From: Thalassomonas sp. M1454
GTDB lineage: Bacteria > Pseudomonadota > Gammaproteobacteria > Enterobacterales > Alteromonadaceae
Direction: 5' to 3'
Length of the DNA stretch: 64,000 nt
NCBI RefSeq assembly: GCF_007097525.1
Contig: NZ_VKDD01000006.1
Span: 155,100 to 219,099, forward strand
How positions within the stretch are numbered: the stretch's first letter is position 1; each line of letters starts with the position of its first letter. The translations under genes were made by a program, and so were the position numbers. This document shows positions 8,114 through 16,888 of this stretch, piece after piece. Below the pieces are notes generated by a model, which saw only the letters and a list, made by a program, of their open reading frames with translations, had not been told where the DNA came from and ran no database searches.

Positions 8114-10933
8114 TTAGAAGTTATATTTCAATGTTACGTTGTAGCTTTTGCCATTATCAGTAACGGTATATGCTCTCGAGCTATCGCCAACATATTCATA
8201 TGTTTTCTCGCCAGTTAAATTTCGAGCATTGAAATTCACCGATAAAGCCTTGCTAAATCGATAGCCGGCCGTTAAATCAAACTGGTCATAGTCATCAACA
8301 TAAACTGCCTCGCCAGACCATGAAAATTGTCTAAAGTACTCACTACGGAAGTTATATGCTAAACGAACATTAACACCATATTTTTCCCAATATACACTTG
8401 CATTAAAGGTATCTTTTGATAAACCAGGTAGAGTCATAAACTCACCGGTCACTTCGTTAACAAGCTGTGTCTCACTATCGTTATATGTGTAGTTAATAGC
8501 AGTACCTAAGCCACTAAATGCTCCAGGTAAAGAGGTAAATGCTTGTTGATAACTAATTTCAACACCTTCAACGGTCGCATCATCTTCATTAACCGGCTGC
8601 TGAACATCCACTGGCCATCCATCGTTAACACCTGGTAATACACGGTTTTCAATCGTTCGAACCACAAAGTCACTAATGTCTTTATAGAAAACACCTGCGG
8701 CCAACAAACCTTCACTATTAAAATACCATTCTGCACTTAAGTCATACTGATTAGCTCGGTATGGAGATAAGTTAGGGTTACCTAATTTAAAAACTACTTG
8801 GCCTTCATTAGTAGCTGGTCGGTAGCTAGAAGATAGTTGACCGTGACTAGGGCGTGACATAACCGATGCAGCGGCTGTTCTTAAAATAAAGTCAGGAGAA
8901 AGGTTAAACGCTAAGTTTAAGCTTGGCAATACATCATAATAATCATGTTCAATCGTTGTCCAAACCCATTCAGAAGCACCTTCTTCTCTAGTATTAGCAC
9001 TAGACTCAATGTCCGTTGTTACATAGCGTACACCGACATTACCACGGACAGGTATATTGAAGAACTCACTACTAATGTTAGCTTGCGTATAAGCTGCAGA
9101 AGTTTCTTCAATTACTTCATAAGTTTCATAGATGATGTCATAAAATTCACGAATATCACCATATAGACTATTTAATAATTTAGTATCTGGTGAATACCAA
9201 GAATCAAATGGAGCATTGCCAAGTAAGTCATCAACATGAATATAATTACCGTAATCATCTAGATTCGCATACTCACCACCATTTAACTCTTTAATTTGTT
9301 CTTTATATTCTGTATTTTCAGCACCAGTTGCGTTGTTTGTATCGGTTCTATAGTCTTTTTGACCACGCTCATAACGGACACCAAACTCTATTGACCTAAA
9401 GTAGTCATTATCAAGTTCCCAATCGATATCAGCTTGGATATATTCTTGAGTATTTTCTGTATAAAAATTCTTAAGTTTATATTGTTCCAGCAATGCATTT
9501 TGAGGCAGCATTGCATCCAACTCTTCGGGCTCTGTTGGATAAATAACTTCAGGCATATATGAACCATTGGCTAGTTCATAACCTAAACCGTTGGTAGAGT
9601 TACCAAAGTTTGCTTGTGTTTGATTTTGAGTAAGTGTTGCTTCACTACTACCAACAGCAGTTGAAAGTAGTACATCATCCGACAGTTGGTAATCTACACT
9701 TAAATTAACACCTAAAGTTTCATCTTCATATTCACGATCGTATGTTACTTGGGTAAAATTATACTTGGATGCCTTACCTAAATATGGGTGTCCAGCTGGA
9801 TACGCTTCACCAGTGTAAGGGTCTGATGCACCATTTTGCTGGTCATTAATTTGTGAGACAACATTCTTACCATCAATTACTACACTATCTTTTCTAACCG
9901 CCAAGTAATCGTTATCACGAAAATCAGCATAGACATCTGAAGACAATCTGTCGCGTGTTTGATTTGCAAATAAGACACCTAAATTAACATCTAGCGTATC
10001 TGTAGGTTGCCATTGCATATTTACCGAAGCATTTAAACGTTCTCGTGAATCCTCAATAGTCTGAGTACCAATATTTTCTAATCGGTATACCCCATCGCCA
10101 AAATCTTCGAGTTCTGAGTATGGTAAACCTCTAGTGTAGCGATTGTCTTCGTCTTGTAATGCCCAGCCACGAGAAAGCATTTTATTTTGACGAATGGTTC
10201 TTTCAAAATAACTCACAGTTGCACCGACAGCAAACGTTTCATCTTCATTCACACGGTTTACGAAAAGATTAGCGCCAGGACCTGTATCTTCCGACAACTC
10301 ATTATAATCGGCTTTTATTGAAACAGTACCTTTATTACCTACGGCAATTGGCTTACGTGTTTTTAAGTTAACTGTACCACCAAGAGAGCCTTCAACCATA
10401 TTAGCGGTTGGACTTTTGAATACTTCAATACCGCCAACCATTTCACTGGCAATATTATTCAAGTTTGTAGCTCGTGAACTACCATCAGTGGCAACGTTCA
10501 TTGAACCAGCATTACCATTTGCCATAGACTGACCATTAACGGTAACTTTACTTAAGCCAGGGTCCATACCACGAATACTTACATACTCACCTTCACCTGC
10601 AGCTCGGTTCATCGAAACACCAACTACACGAGAAATAGCTTCGGCAATGTTATCATCTGGTAGCTTACCAATATCTTCAGCAGAAACGCCGTCCATTACC
10701 TGATCAGAAAAACGTTTCGCATTCATCGAACGCTTAAGACTTCCTCTCGTTCCTTGAACTTCGATTACTTCAATACCTGCAGTTTCGGCTTCATCTGCTT
10801 CAGTATTTTTTTCTTGATTAGCTTGTTGCTGTGCTTCATCAGTTTTAGGTTCGCTTTCTTGAGCAGCGGCCGTCCCCTGAATAATTGTAAAGATGCTAAG
10901 CGCTAATAACGATTTTTTATAGTTATCAAGCAT
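8114..10933 (-). CDS. TonB-dependent receptor (glycan uptake type)
   Basis: Outer-membrane TonB-dependent transporter of 939 aa, likely importing oligosaccharides. I chose the ATG at 10931-10933 over one 36 bp upstream. It is preceded by a strong AGGGGA site and begins directly with a signal peptide (MLDNYKKSLLALSIF...). A Glu/Gln-rich linker follows. The plug domain shows IEVQGTRGSLKRSMNAKR, a DDNIAEAISRVVGV segment and the RGM(D/N)P box, then the 22-strand barrel, ending in an aromatic residue (LKYNF). It resembles the TonB-Xanth-Caul type common in carbohydrate loci. The promoter carries the shared operator at 11024. A lipoprotein gene follows. There is no SusD homologue, as expected for Gammaproteobacteria. 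Confidence 0.92.
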   Translation of the reverse strand: MLDNYKKSLLALSIFTIIQGTAAAQESEPKTDEAQQQANQEKNTEADEAETAGIEVIEVQGTRGSLKRSMNAKRFSDQVMDGVSAEDIGKLPDDNIAEAISRVVGVSMNRAAGEGEYVSIRGMDPGLSKVTVNGQSMANGNAGSMNVATDGSSRATNLNNIASEMVGGIEVFKSPTANMVEGSLGGTVNLKTRKPIAVGNKGTVSIKADYNELSEDTGPGANLFVNRVNEDETFAVGATVSYFERTIRQNKMLSRGWALQDEDNRYTRGLPYSELEDFGDGVYRLENIGTQTIEDSRERLNASVNMQWQPTDTLDVNLGVLFANQTRDRLSSDVYADFRDNDYLAVRKDSVVIDGKNVVSQINDQQNGASDPYTGEAYPAGHPYLGKASKYNFTQVTYDREYEDETLGVNLSVDYQLSDDVLLSTAVGSSEATLTQNQTQANFGNSTNGLGYELANGSYMPEVIYPTEPEELDAMLPQNALLEQYKLKNFYTENTQEYIQADIDWELDNDYFRSIEFGVRYERGQKDYRTDTNNATGAENTEYKEQIKELNGGEYANLDDYGNYIHVDDLLGNAPFDSWYSPDTKLLNSLYGDIREFYDIIYETYEVIEETSAAYTQANISSEFFNIPVRGNVGVRYVTTDIESSANTREEGASEWVWTTIEHDYYDVLPSLNLAFNLSPDFILRTAAASVMSRPSHGQLSSSYRPATNEGQVVFKLGNPNLSPYRANQYDLSAEWYFNSEGLLAAGVFYKDISDFVVRTIENRVLPGVNDGWPVDVQQPVNEDDATVEGVEISYQQAFTSLPGAFSGLGTAINYTYNDSETQLVNEVTGEFMTLPGLSKDTFNASVYWEKYGVNVRLAYNFRSEYFRQFSWSGEAVYVDDYDQFDLTAGYRFSKALSVNFNARNLTGEKTYEYVGDSSRAYTVTDNGKSYNVTLKYNF

Positions 10934-11010
10934 TGTTTTCCCCTGAGTAATTATTATCGCTGTTCCCACTTATAAATATGAGATTTGGCAATATCTTTTA
11001 ATAATATTTT

Positions 11011-11039
11011 TAGCATACACTAAATGACATCGTTATCAA
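11011..11039 (-). promoter_or_regulatory. LacI-type operator B and promoter of the TonB receptor gene
   Basis: On the minus strand the site reads TTGATAACGATGTCAT (11024-11039). Its TTGATA can act as -35, with TATGCT as -10 after a 16-bp spacer. The same arrangement, including a GTGTATGCT block, occurs upstream of the permease gene at 12891. Overlap of operator and -35 implies repression. Confidence 0.75.
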
Positions 11040-11111
11040 GGGAATTATTTACACTTCTTTACATTAATTAACAGTTACAGGAAAAACATACAAAAAAAGA
11101 TAAAAAAATGA

Positions 11112-11140
11112 TAAAAAAAAGCCTCAACATTAGTTGAGGC
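11112..11140 (-). terminator. Terminator after EF-hand gene
   Basis: An 8-bp GC-rich stem (11121-11128 with 11133-11140) with an 8-base T-run on the minus strand. It ends the permease/EF-hand transcript ahead of the receptor promoter. Confidence 0.85.
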
Positions 11141-11163
11141 TTTCGTTTTGTTCAGAAAAAATA

Positions 11164-11439
11164 TTATTTTTTAGCATTCATTTCTTCAAAAGAAATTTTA
11201 CCATCTTTGTTTGTATCTTTTTTCTTGAAGCCATTGTCAGTTCTTCTATCTTTCTCTACTGGGTCGGTAATACCTTTTTTAGCAAAATATCTATCTAAAT
11301 TTACTCGATATTCTGCTTTATTCAAATAACCATCACCATCTGCGTCAAGTTTATCAAAGTATGGTTTACTTGCTGCGCTTGCACTCATAGATAAACCTAA
11401 TGCCACTGTAGCAGCAACTGCTGTAATTAACTTTTTCAT
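11164..11439 (-). CDS. Small secreted EF-hand protein
   Basis: A 91-aa protein with a clear signal peptide (cleavage near SASAASK) and two EF-hand calcium loops: DADGDGYLNKAEY and DTNKDGKISFEE. It is probably a periplasmic or secreted calcium-binding protein of unknown partner. It starts 50 bp after the permease gene on the same strand with no terminator between, so it is likely co-transcribed and shares the operator upstream of the permease. Calcium may stabilise sulfatases or the DxDxDG surface protein of this locus; that link is inference. Confidence 0.8.
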   Translation of the reverse strand: MKKLITAVAATVALGLSMSASAASKPYFDKLDADGDGYLNKAEYRVNLDRYFAKKGITDPVEKDRRTDNGFKKKDTNKDGKISFEEMNAKK

Positions 11440-11489
11440 GTTATTTCCTCTGTTTTATTTATAATTTTAATTATTGTTTTTAATGATCG

Positions 11490-12779
11490 CTATTTACGAA
11501 TTAAGGCGCCTTTATAGCCGTAGTAGCCGATAAACGCATAACATACAGCTGGCAGGATAAAGCCTAATTGAATACCTATAGTATCTGCTAATACACCCTG
11601 TAACAATGGTACGATTGCCCCACCAACAATAGCAAAACATAAAATACCTGAGCCTTGGCTGGTTGCTTTACCTAAATCAGCTACAGCTAAAGAGAAGATT
11701 GTTGGGAACATAATAGAGTTACATAAACCAACCGCAAGTATAGATACCATAGCAACGTAACCATCGCTATACATTGCAAGTACGATTAATACTACAGATG
11801 CAATTGAGTTGAAAGCAAGTATCTTGTGAGCGGCAATATAACGAGTTGCAAATATACCAATAAAGCGACCAACTAATGCTCCGCCCCAATAATAAGCTAT
11901 ATAGTGAGCAGCTTCAGACTCTTCCATTCCTAAGATATTCTCTTCACCCAAGAAGTTGATTAAGAAACTACCGATAGATACTTCAGCGCCAACATAAACG
12001 AAGATTGCTACAGCACCTAAAGTTAAGTGTGGGAATGTCCAAGCTGATTTAACGTCTGTACCAGTCGATTCAGAATCATCGATAGCTGAAATTGTTGGTA
12101 ACTTTAACCAAGTAAATACTGCAGCTAAAGCAAATAGAGCAACGGCTAAACCAATGTATGGCATTTGCACTGACTGCGCTTCAGCAAGTTTATGTTGAGC
12201 TAATTGAGCTTCATTCATTAGGCTCAATTCTTCAACACCAACTGCAACGCCCGATAAAATAAGTAAGCCACCAAAGAATGGCGCTACTGTAGTACCAAGT
12301 GAATTAAAAGTTTGCGTCATAATTAAACGACTTGAAGCTGTTTTAGGCTCACCTAATGCTGTTACATAAGGGTTAGCCGATACTTGTAAACAAGTAATAC
12401 CAGATGCTAATACAAACAAAGCCGCTAAGAACATAGGGTAAGATTGCATAGAAGCGGCAGGGTAAAACATTAAACAACCAATACCAGCAACAACGAGTCC
12501 CGATACTATACCCATTTTAAAACCAACTCGCTTTACTAAGCTCGCTGATGGCATAGACATAATTGCATAAGCACTAAAGAAACAAAATTGAATCAACATT
12601 GCTTGCGTATAGTTTAAATCAAATACACCTTTTAGATGTGGAATTAAAATGTCATTAAGACAGGTAATAAATCCCCATAGAAAAAATAATGAAGTTAAAA
12701 TAACCAAACTTACGTTGGTATTTAAATTATCGTTGCCTGTCACCAGAGTTTGTGAACTGGTTGTAAAAGTAGTCGCCAT
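11490..12779 (-). CDS. FucP/GluP-type sugar:proton symporter (MFS)
   Basis: Inner-membrane permease of 429 aa with about 12 transmembrane helices, from the fucose/glucose/galactose:H+ symporter branch of the major facilitator superfamily. Diagnostic segments are FFLWGFITCLNDILIPHLK in the first helix, the VSANPYVTALG segment and TQTFNSLGTT. It would take up the monosaccharide released in the periplasm by the GH3 enzymes. The exact sugar (xylose, glucose, galactose or fucose) cannot be read from sequence. Its promoter carries the shared operator at 12891, and the EF-hand gene follows. It stands apart from the GH3-sulfatase operon, from which a terminator separates it. Confidence 0.9.
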   Translation of the reverse strand: MATTFTTSSQTLVTGNDNLNTNVSLVILTSLFFLWGFITCLNDILIPHLKGVFDLNYTQAMLIQFCFFSAYAIMSMPSASLVKRVGFKMGIVSGLVVAGIGCLMFYPAASMQSYPMFLAALFVLASGITCLQVSANPYVTALGEPKTASSRLIMTQTFNSLGTTVAPFFGGLLILSGVAVGVEELSLMNEAQLAQHKLAEAQSVQMPYIGLAVALFALAAVFTWLKLPTISAIDDSESTGTDVKSAWTFPHLTLGAVAIFVYVGAEVSIGSFLINFLGEENILGMEESEAAHYIAYYWGGALVGRFIGIFATRYIAAHKILAFNSIASVVLIVLAMYSDGYVAMVSILAVGLCNSIMFPTIFSLAVADLGKATSQGSGILCFAIVGGAIVPLLQGVLADTIGIQLGFILPAVCYAFIGYYGYKGALIRK

Positions 12780-12877
12780 ATTTATCCCGATATTTTTATA
12801 ATAGTAATTTTCATATTCTGCTTAGCTAAAATTCATTTGCAAGTTAGCTAAGCAGCGGTTAAATCATTAATTAATGC

Positions 12878-12906
12878 AAGCATACACCATGTGACATCGT
12901 TATCAA
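12878..12906 (-). promoter_or_regulatory. LacI-type operator C and promoter of the sugar permease
   Basis: The minus-strand site TTGATAACGATGTCAC (12891-12906) is followed 16 bp after TTGATA by TATGCT. This duplicates the layout of the TonB-receptor promoter. It lies about 110 bp upstream of the permease start. Confidence 0.75.
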
Positions 12907-12934
12907 CACTTTTTTAACATGGTACAATGAGTAT

Positions 12935-12966
12935 AAAAAAAGCTAGGTAAGTTCATACCTAGCTTT
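12935..12966 (-). terminator. Terminator of the GH3-sulfatase operon
   Basis: An 11-bp perfect stem (12939-12949 with 12956-12966) and a 7-base T-run on the minus strand, just after the sulfatase stop codon. Confidence 0.85.
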
Positions 12967-12981
12967 ATTGAGCTTGTAGCT

Positions 12982-14409
12982 TTATAAGCGTTTTAAACCT
13001 GATGAGTTTTCACGCAGGAGTTGCGCTAATTTAGCAGCAACTTCTTTATATTTAGCGTCATTTATTACATTTACAGTTTCGCCAGGATCTTTAGTCATGT
13101 CGTATAAATCACGGTAAACTACTTTTTTATGCTTACTTAACCATTCAGTATAGCGGTAGTTTTCAGTGCGAAGTGAATAACCAAATGCACCTCGGCGCTT
13201 ATATTGGCTAATAGCCACTGGTTGCTTATCTTCTGGTAACTCTTTGATTGCAGGCACTAGTGAGTCACCTTGTAAATTTGACGGCGCTTTTAATCCAACC
13301 AACTCGGTCAGCGTAGGATAAATATCCATTAATCCTACAGGCTTTTTATAAATTACTGGTTTTTGCCCTGGTACTTTAATGATCAAAGGTACATGGTTAG
13401 CCTTTTCCATAGTGGTATGTTTCCCCCACATACCGTGATCGCCAAGGTGGAAACCATGATCGCCCCAAAACACAATGATAGTATTATCGGCTTGCCCCGT
13501 TTTTTCTAACTCGGCAACCAAGTCACCAACTAAGCTATCAACAAAACTAACCGCGGCATAATAACCATGGATCAACTCACGTTGATGCTCTTCTGAAAAA
13601 GCACCTTTAGGGTACGGCTTAACTTTTTCACCAGCTTTAGGAGTTGGCTTATATGTTCGCATTTCACCGTTGTTATTTAAAATAAACTCAGGCTTACTAT
13701 TTTTAGGCGCATCTTGGAAAGGCGCTAAAGTAAATTCTGCGGGGTTGTATAAATCAAAAAACTTCTTCGGCGCGGTAAATGGTAAGTGTGGACGTTTGTA
13801 GCCAATAGCTAAAAAGAAAGGCTTATCTTTGTTTGCCATTTGCTTAAGTAGCTTAATGCCTCGAGCATTAATATTACCATCAACAAACTTAACACTTGGT
13901 GCATCAATTGATTCTACCGCTAGCTTTTGCTTGCCCTTCATCGATGCTTTTGGCACTTCATAAGCGATTGACCACGAAGCAGGATCATCTTTCTCCCTAC
14001 TTTCGACATTACGAGGATCAAAAATTTTACCTACAGCAGCTGTTTCATAACCATTTTGTTTAAACAACTGTGGCAAAGTTACCACATCAGGATTAACCTC
14101 ACGGATATGATCTTTTAAATTCATAATACCGTTCGTTTCCGGTCGCAAACCTGTCATTAAGCTCATTCTTGACGGACCACAAACAGGCCATTGTGAGTAT
14201 GCATTAGCAAACATAGTACCTTGATTAGCAATAGCATCTATATTGGGCGTAATTACTTGCTTGTCACCATAGGCGCCGGCAAGGGGCTTTAAGTCATCAA
14301 CAGCAATAAATAAAATATTTGGCTGTTTTACTGGCTCTGCAGCATTCAATGCTAATGGTAAACACGTAAGTGTTATAGACAGAGCTGAGATTAATTTTGT
14401 AAATTTCAT
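12982..14409 (-). CDS. Type I sulfatase (iduronate-2-sulfatase-like)
   Basis: Periplasmic sulfatase of 475 aa that removes sulfate esters from a glycan. It has a signal peptide (LPLALNAAEP), metal-binding Asp-Asp at residues 38-39 (IAVDDLKP), and the maturation motif with catalytic Cys77 in CGPSR, to be oxidised to formylglycine. The FWGDHGFHLGDHGMWGKHT segment supplies further metal and sulfate ligands. The pattern resembles iduronate-2-sulfatase-like members of the S1 family, but regioselectivity cannot be assigned. It starts 11 bp after the GH3 gene, so the two form an operon driven from the palindromic promoter at 16.8 kb. The formylglycine-generating enzyme it needs is not in this window. 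Confidence 0.92.
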   Translation of the reverse strand: MKFTKLISALSITLTCLPLALNAAEPVKQPNILFIAVDDLKPLAGAYGDKQVITPNIDAIANQGTMFANAYSQWPVCGPSRMSLMTGLRPETNGIMNLKDHIREVNPDVVTLPQLFKQNGYETAAVGKIFDPRNVESREKDDPASWSIAYEVPKASMKGKQKLAVESIDAPSVKFVDGNINARGIKLLKQMANKDKPFFLAIGYKRPHLPFTAPKKFFDLYNPAEFTLAPFQDAPKNSKPEFILNNNGEMRTYKPTPKAGEKVKPYPKGAFSEEHQRELIHGYYAAVSFVDSLVGDLVAELEKTGQADNTIIVFWGDHGFHLGDHGMWGKHTTMEKANHVPLIIKVPGQKPVIYKKPVGLMDIYPTLTELVGLKAPSNLQGDSLVPAIKELPEDKQPVAISQYKRRGAFGYSLRTENYRYTEWLSKHKKVVYRDLYDMTKDPGETVNVINDAKYKEVAAKLAQLLRENSSGLKRL

Positions 14410-14420
14410 AAATGTTCCTG

Positions 14421-16739
14421 TTACTTCACATTAAGCTGGATTGTTTTTAAATCGCTATCGCGTGAAGAAGAGCCAACCATTAAGGTAAAGTCACCAGACT
14501 CAACCCCCCATTGCATGGCTAAGTTATAATAAGCTAGTAAATCAGGCGTAACTGTAAAACTAACTTTCTTGCTTTCGTTTGCACCTAAACTAACACGTTT
14601 AAAGCCTTTCAACTCTTTTACCGGACGCGTAACTTGGCTGTAGTTGTCATTAATATACAACTGCACAACCTCATCACCAGCGACATCACTAGTGTTGGTT
14701 ACTTTAACCGTAACGGTTGCACTACCGTCTTTATTTATCGAGTTTTTATCAAGTGATAATTCAGAGTAAGTAAATGTGCTGTAACTTAAACCAAAACCAA
14801 ACTCGTATAAATTCTTTGTCGGGGAATCAACATAACGTTTAAAGTAAGTTGATGGTTTATGGTTATAAATTGATTGGATATGGCCCACGCTATAAGGTAC
14901 AGAAATTGGCATTTTGGCACTTGGATTTACTTTACCATATAAAATTTCAGCTACCGCTTGGCCACCAAAACTTCCTGGCTCCCAAGCTTCAACGATGGCA
15001 TCAACGTTTTCACTCAACCATGGCTCTGATATAGGTCGACCATTAATTAATACCACAATTACAGGTTTGCCTGCAGCGTGAACAGCTTTTATTAATTCAA
15101 GCTGTCTACCGTATAAATCTAATTCAGCACGAGCTACGTTTTCACCGGATGTTTTACCTTCATTGTCAAATCTAAGCGGGTTTTCACCAACAACAACTAT
15201 GCTCACATCTGCCGATTTAGCTCGTTTTGCAGCTTCAGTAATTTGCTCATCGCTAAGTACTTTAACTTGCTTGCCCACATCTAAGTAATCAAGCTTAATT
15301 TTATTACCACTTACTTGCTGCAAGCCTTCCAATATTGTTGTTACGTTATCTTCAGGTTGCTCTAATGACCAATCACCTAATGTGGTATGTGCATCTGCAT
15401 TAGGGCCTGTAACAAAGATGTTTTTAACATTTTTAAGCGGTAAAACATTATTGTCATTTTTCAATAAAACAATTGATTCGCGCGCCATAGCTAATGCAGT
15501 TTGCTGGTGCTCGCTATTAAAATTAACTTTATCGCGCAGTGTTTCATCAACGTATGGATTATCAAATAACCCTAAACGAAATTTAGCTAACAGGATCGGC
15601 TTAACGGATGCATCTATGCGCGCTTCAGTTAAACGCCCTTCTTCTACTAACTCAATAATAGGACCTGCAAATTGTGGACCGTGCATATTCATATCCATAC
15701 CAGAATCAACGGTGAGGTGAACAGCATCTTTATGAGTAGGTACTACTTTATGCAGTGTTTTTAAACGATCAACATCAAGCCAATCACTCACCACAAAACC
15801 AGGGAAGTCCCACTCGCCACGCAACACATCAGTTAGTAAGAACTTACTACCATGAGAAGGCACGCCATTAACTTCGTTATGTGCGGCCATTACAGTAAAT
15901 ACGCCAGCGTCTAGAACTTCTTTAAATGGAGGAAAATAGTCTTGTCTTAAGGTACGCTCTGATACATCAAGAGGGGCAATATTTAAACCGTTGATAGAAT
16001 CACCACCACCAACAAAATGCTTTGCATTAGCAATTACTTTGTCATAGCCGGTAAAGTCAGTTTGTTGTAATCCCTCAACAGTTGCTACGCCCATCTTAGC
16101 GACTAAGAAAGGGTCTTCGCCAAATGTTTCACCTACACGTCCCCAACGCGGGTCGCGAACAACATCGACATTAGGCGTAAATGTCCAATGAGAGCCGTTA
16201 GCACGCATCTCTTTTGCTGTTTCAACTGAAGACTTCTTAACTAAATCTAAATTAAAAGAGCTCGCCGCACTAATTGGCGAAGGGTACACGGTAGCACCTC
16301 TGACTAAAGCATTACCATGAATAGCATCTATACCAATAATAAGTGGAATGCCAAGACGTGACTTCATTGCATGTTTTTGCAACTCATTCGCTTCTTCTAT
16401 ATTAACAACATGTAAAAAAGAGCCTATTTCACTCTTTTCTACCATAGCTAATAAATCAGCAGGACGAAGCCCAGGATAAAAACCATGAGCATCAGAGCTG
16501 TTTAATTGCTCTGCAGTTAATTTAGACTCTGACTCTTTAATATGTTCAAGGCCAACAAATTGACTCATTTGTCCTGCCTTTTCTCGCAAAGTCATGCGAG
16601 AAATCAAATCATCAACACGCTCCTCGGCTGAAAGATTTTTATCTTGGTATGGCAACAAATCAGCCGCTACCACTGGCATACAGAGCATACTTAAAGAGGC
16701 TAATGCGGCGGTTAAAGGCAAAGCATTTTTATATTTCAT
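14421..16739 (-). CDS. Periplasmic GH3 beta-glycosidase (BglX-like)
   Basis: A 772-aa exo-acting glycoside hydrolase of family 3 with BglX-like length and order. It has a signal peptide (MPVVAADLLPY), then the (beta/alpha)8 domain with KHFVGGG and nucleophile Asp319 in VVSDWLDV. The alpha/beta sandwich follows (SIVLLKNDNNVLPLKN), and a C-terminal fibronectin-III-like domain starts near YEFGFGLSYSTF. Members cleave beta-glucosides or beta-xylosides from the non-reducing end. It is first in an operon with a sulfatase, so it probably acts on desulfated oligosaccharides. Transcription starts in the shared 40-bp palindrome. This is the second GH3 of the locus; it lacks the PA14 insertion seen in the first. 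Confidence 0.93.
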   Translation of the reverse strand: MKYKNALPLTAALASLSMLCMPVVAADLLPYQDKNLSAEERVDDLISRMTLREKAGQMSQFVGLEHIKESESKLTAEQLNSSDAHGFYPGLRPADLLAMVEKSEIGSFLHVVNIEEANELQKHAMKSRLGIPLIIGIDAIHGNALVRGATVYPSPISAASSFNLDLVKKSSVETAKEMRANGSHWTFTPNVDVVRDPRWGRVGETFGEDPFLVAKMGVATVEGLQQTDFTGYDKVIANAKHFVGGGDSINGLNIAPLDVSERTLRQDYFPPFKEVLDAGVFTVMAAHNEVNGVPSHGSKFLLTDVLRGEWDFPGFVVSDWLDVDRLKTLHKVVPTHKDAVHLTVDSGMDMNMHGPQFAGPIIELVEEGRLTEARIDASVKPILLAKFRLGLFDNPYVDETLRDKVNFNSEHQQTALAMARESIVLLKNDNNVLPLKNVKNIFVTGPNADAHTTLGDWSLEQPEDNVTTILEGLQQVSGNKIKLDYLDVGKQVKVLSDEQITEAAKRAKSADVSIVVVGENPLRFDNEGKTSGENVARAELDLYGRQLELIKAVHAAGKPVIVVLINGRPISEPWLSENVDAIVEAWEPGSFGGQAVAEILYGKVNPSAKMPISVPYSVGHIQSIYNHKPSTYFKRYVDSPTKNLYEFGFGLSYSTFTYSELSLDKNSINKDGSATVTVKVTNTSDVAGDEVVQLYINDNYSQVTRPVKELKGFKRVSLGANESKKVSFTVTPDLLAYYNLAMQWGVESGDFTLMVGSSSRDSDLKTIQLNVK

Positions 16740-16770
16740 AATATATTTTCTTATAATAATAGTTGGCTAA

Positions 16771-16810
16771 TTAAATACTGTCTTGACAACGGTGTCAAGA
16801 CAGTATTTAA
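16771..16810. promoter_or_regulatory. 40-bp palindromic bidirectional promoter/operator D
   Basis: Two 18-nt arms (16771-16788 and 16793-16810) are perfect inverted repeats around the four bases ACGG. The core TTGACAACGGTGTCAA (16783-16798) is the shared LacI-type operator. In each direction TTGACA can serve as -35 with TTTAAT as -10 after 17 bp. One site could therefore drive and repress both the GH3-sulfatase operon (left) and the sulfatase (right). It lies between divergent genes, so it is not a terminator. Confidence 0.8.
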
Positions 16811-16888
16811 TGTTTCCATATTCTAATAACATACCTCTATTGTTACTACTAAATAATTTAGAGGATATATCTCAATCAGGAGTTAACG

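Noticed and set aside
16771-16810. The 40-bp palindrome as a terminator
   Set aside because: It lies between divergent genes, contains promoter hexamers both ways and has no run of T's after the stem.
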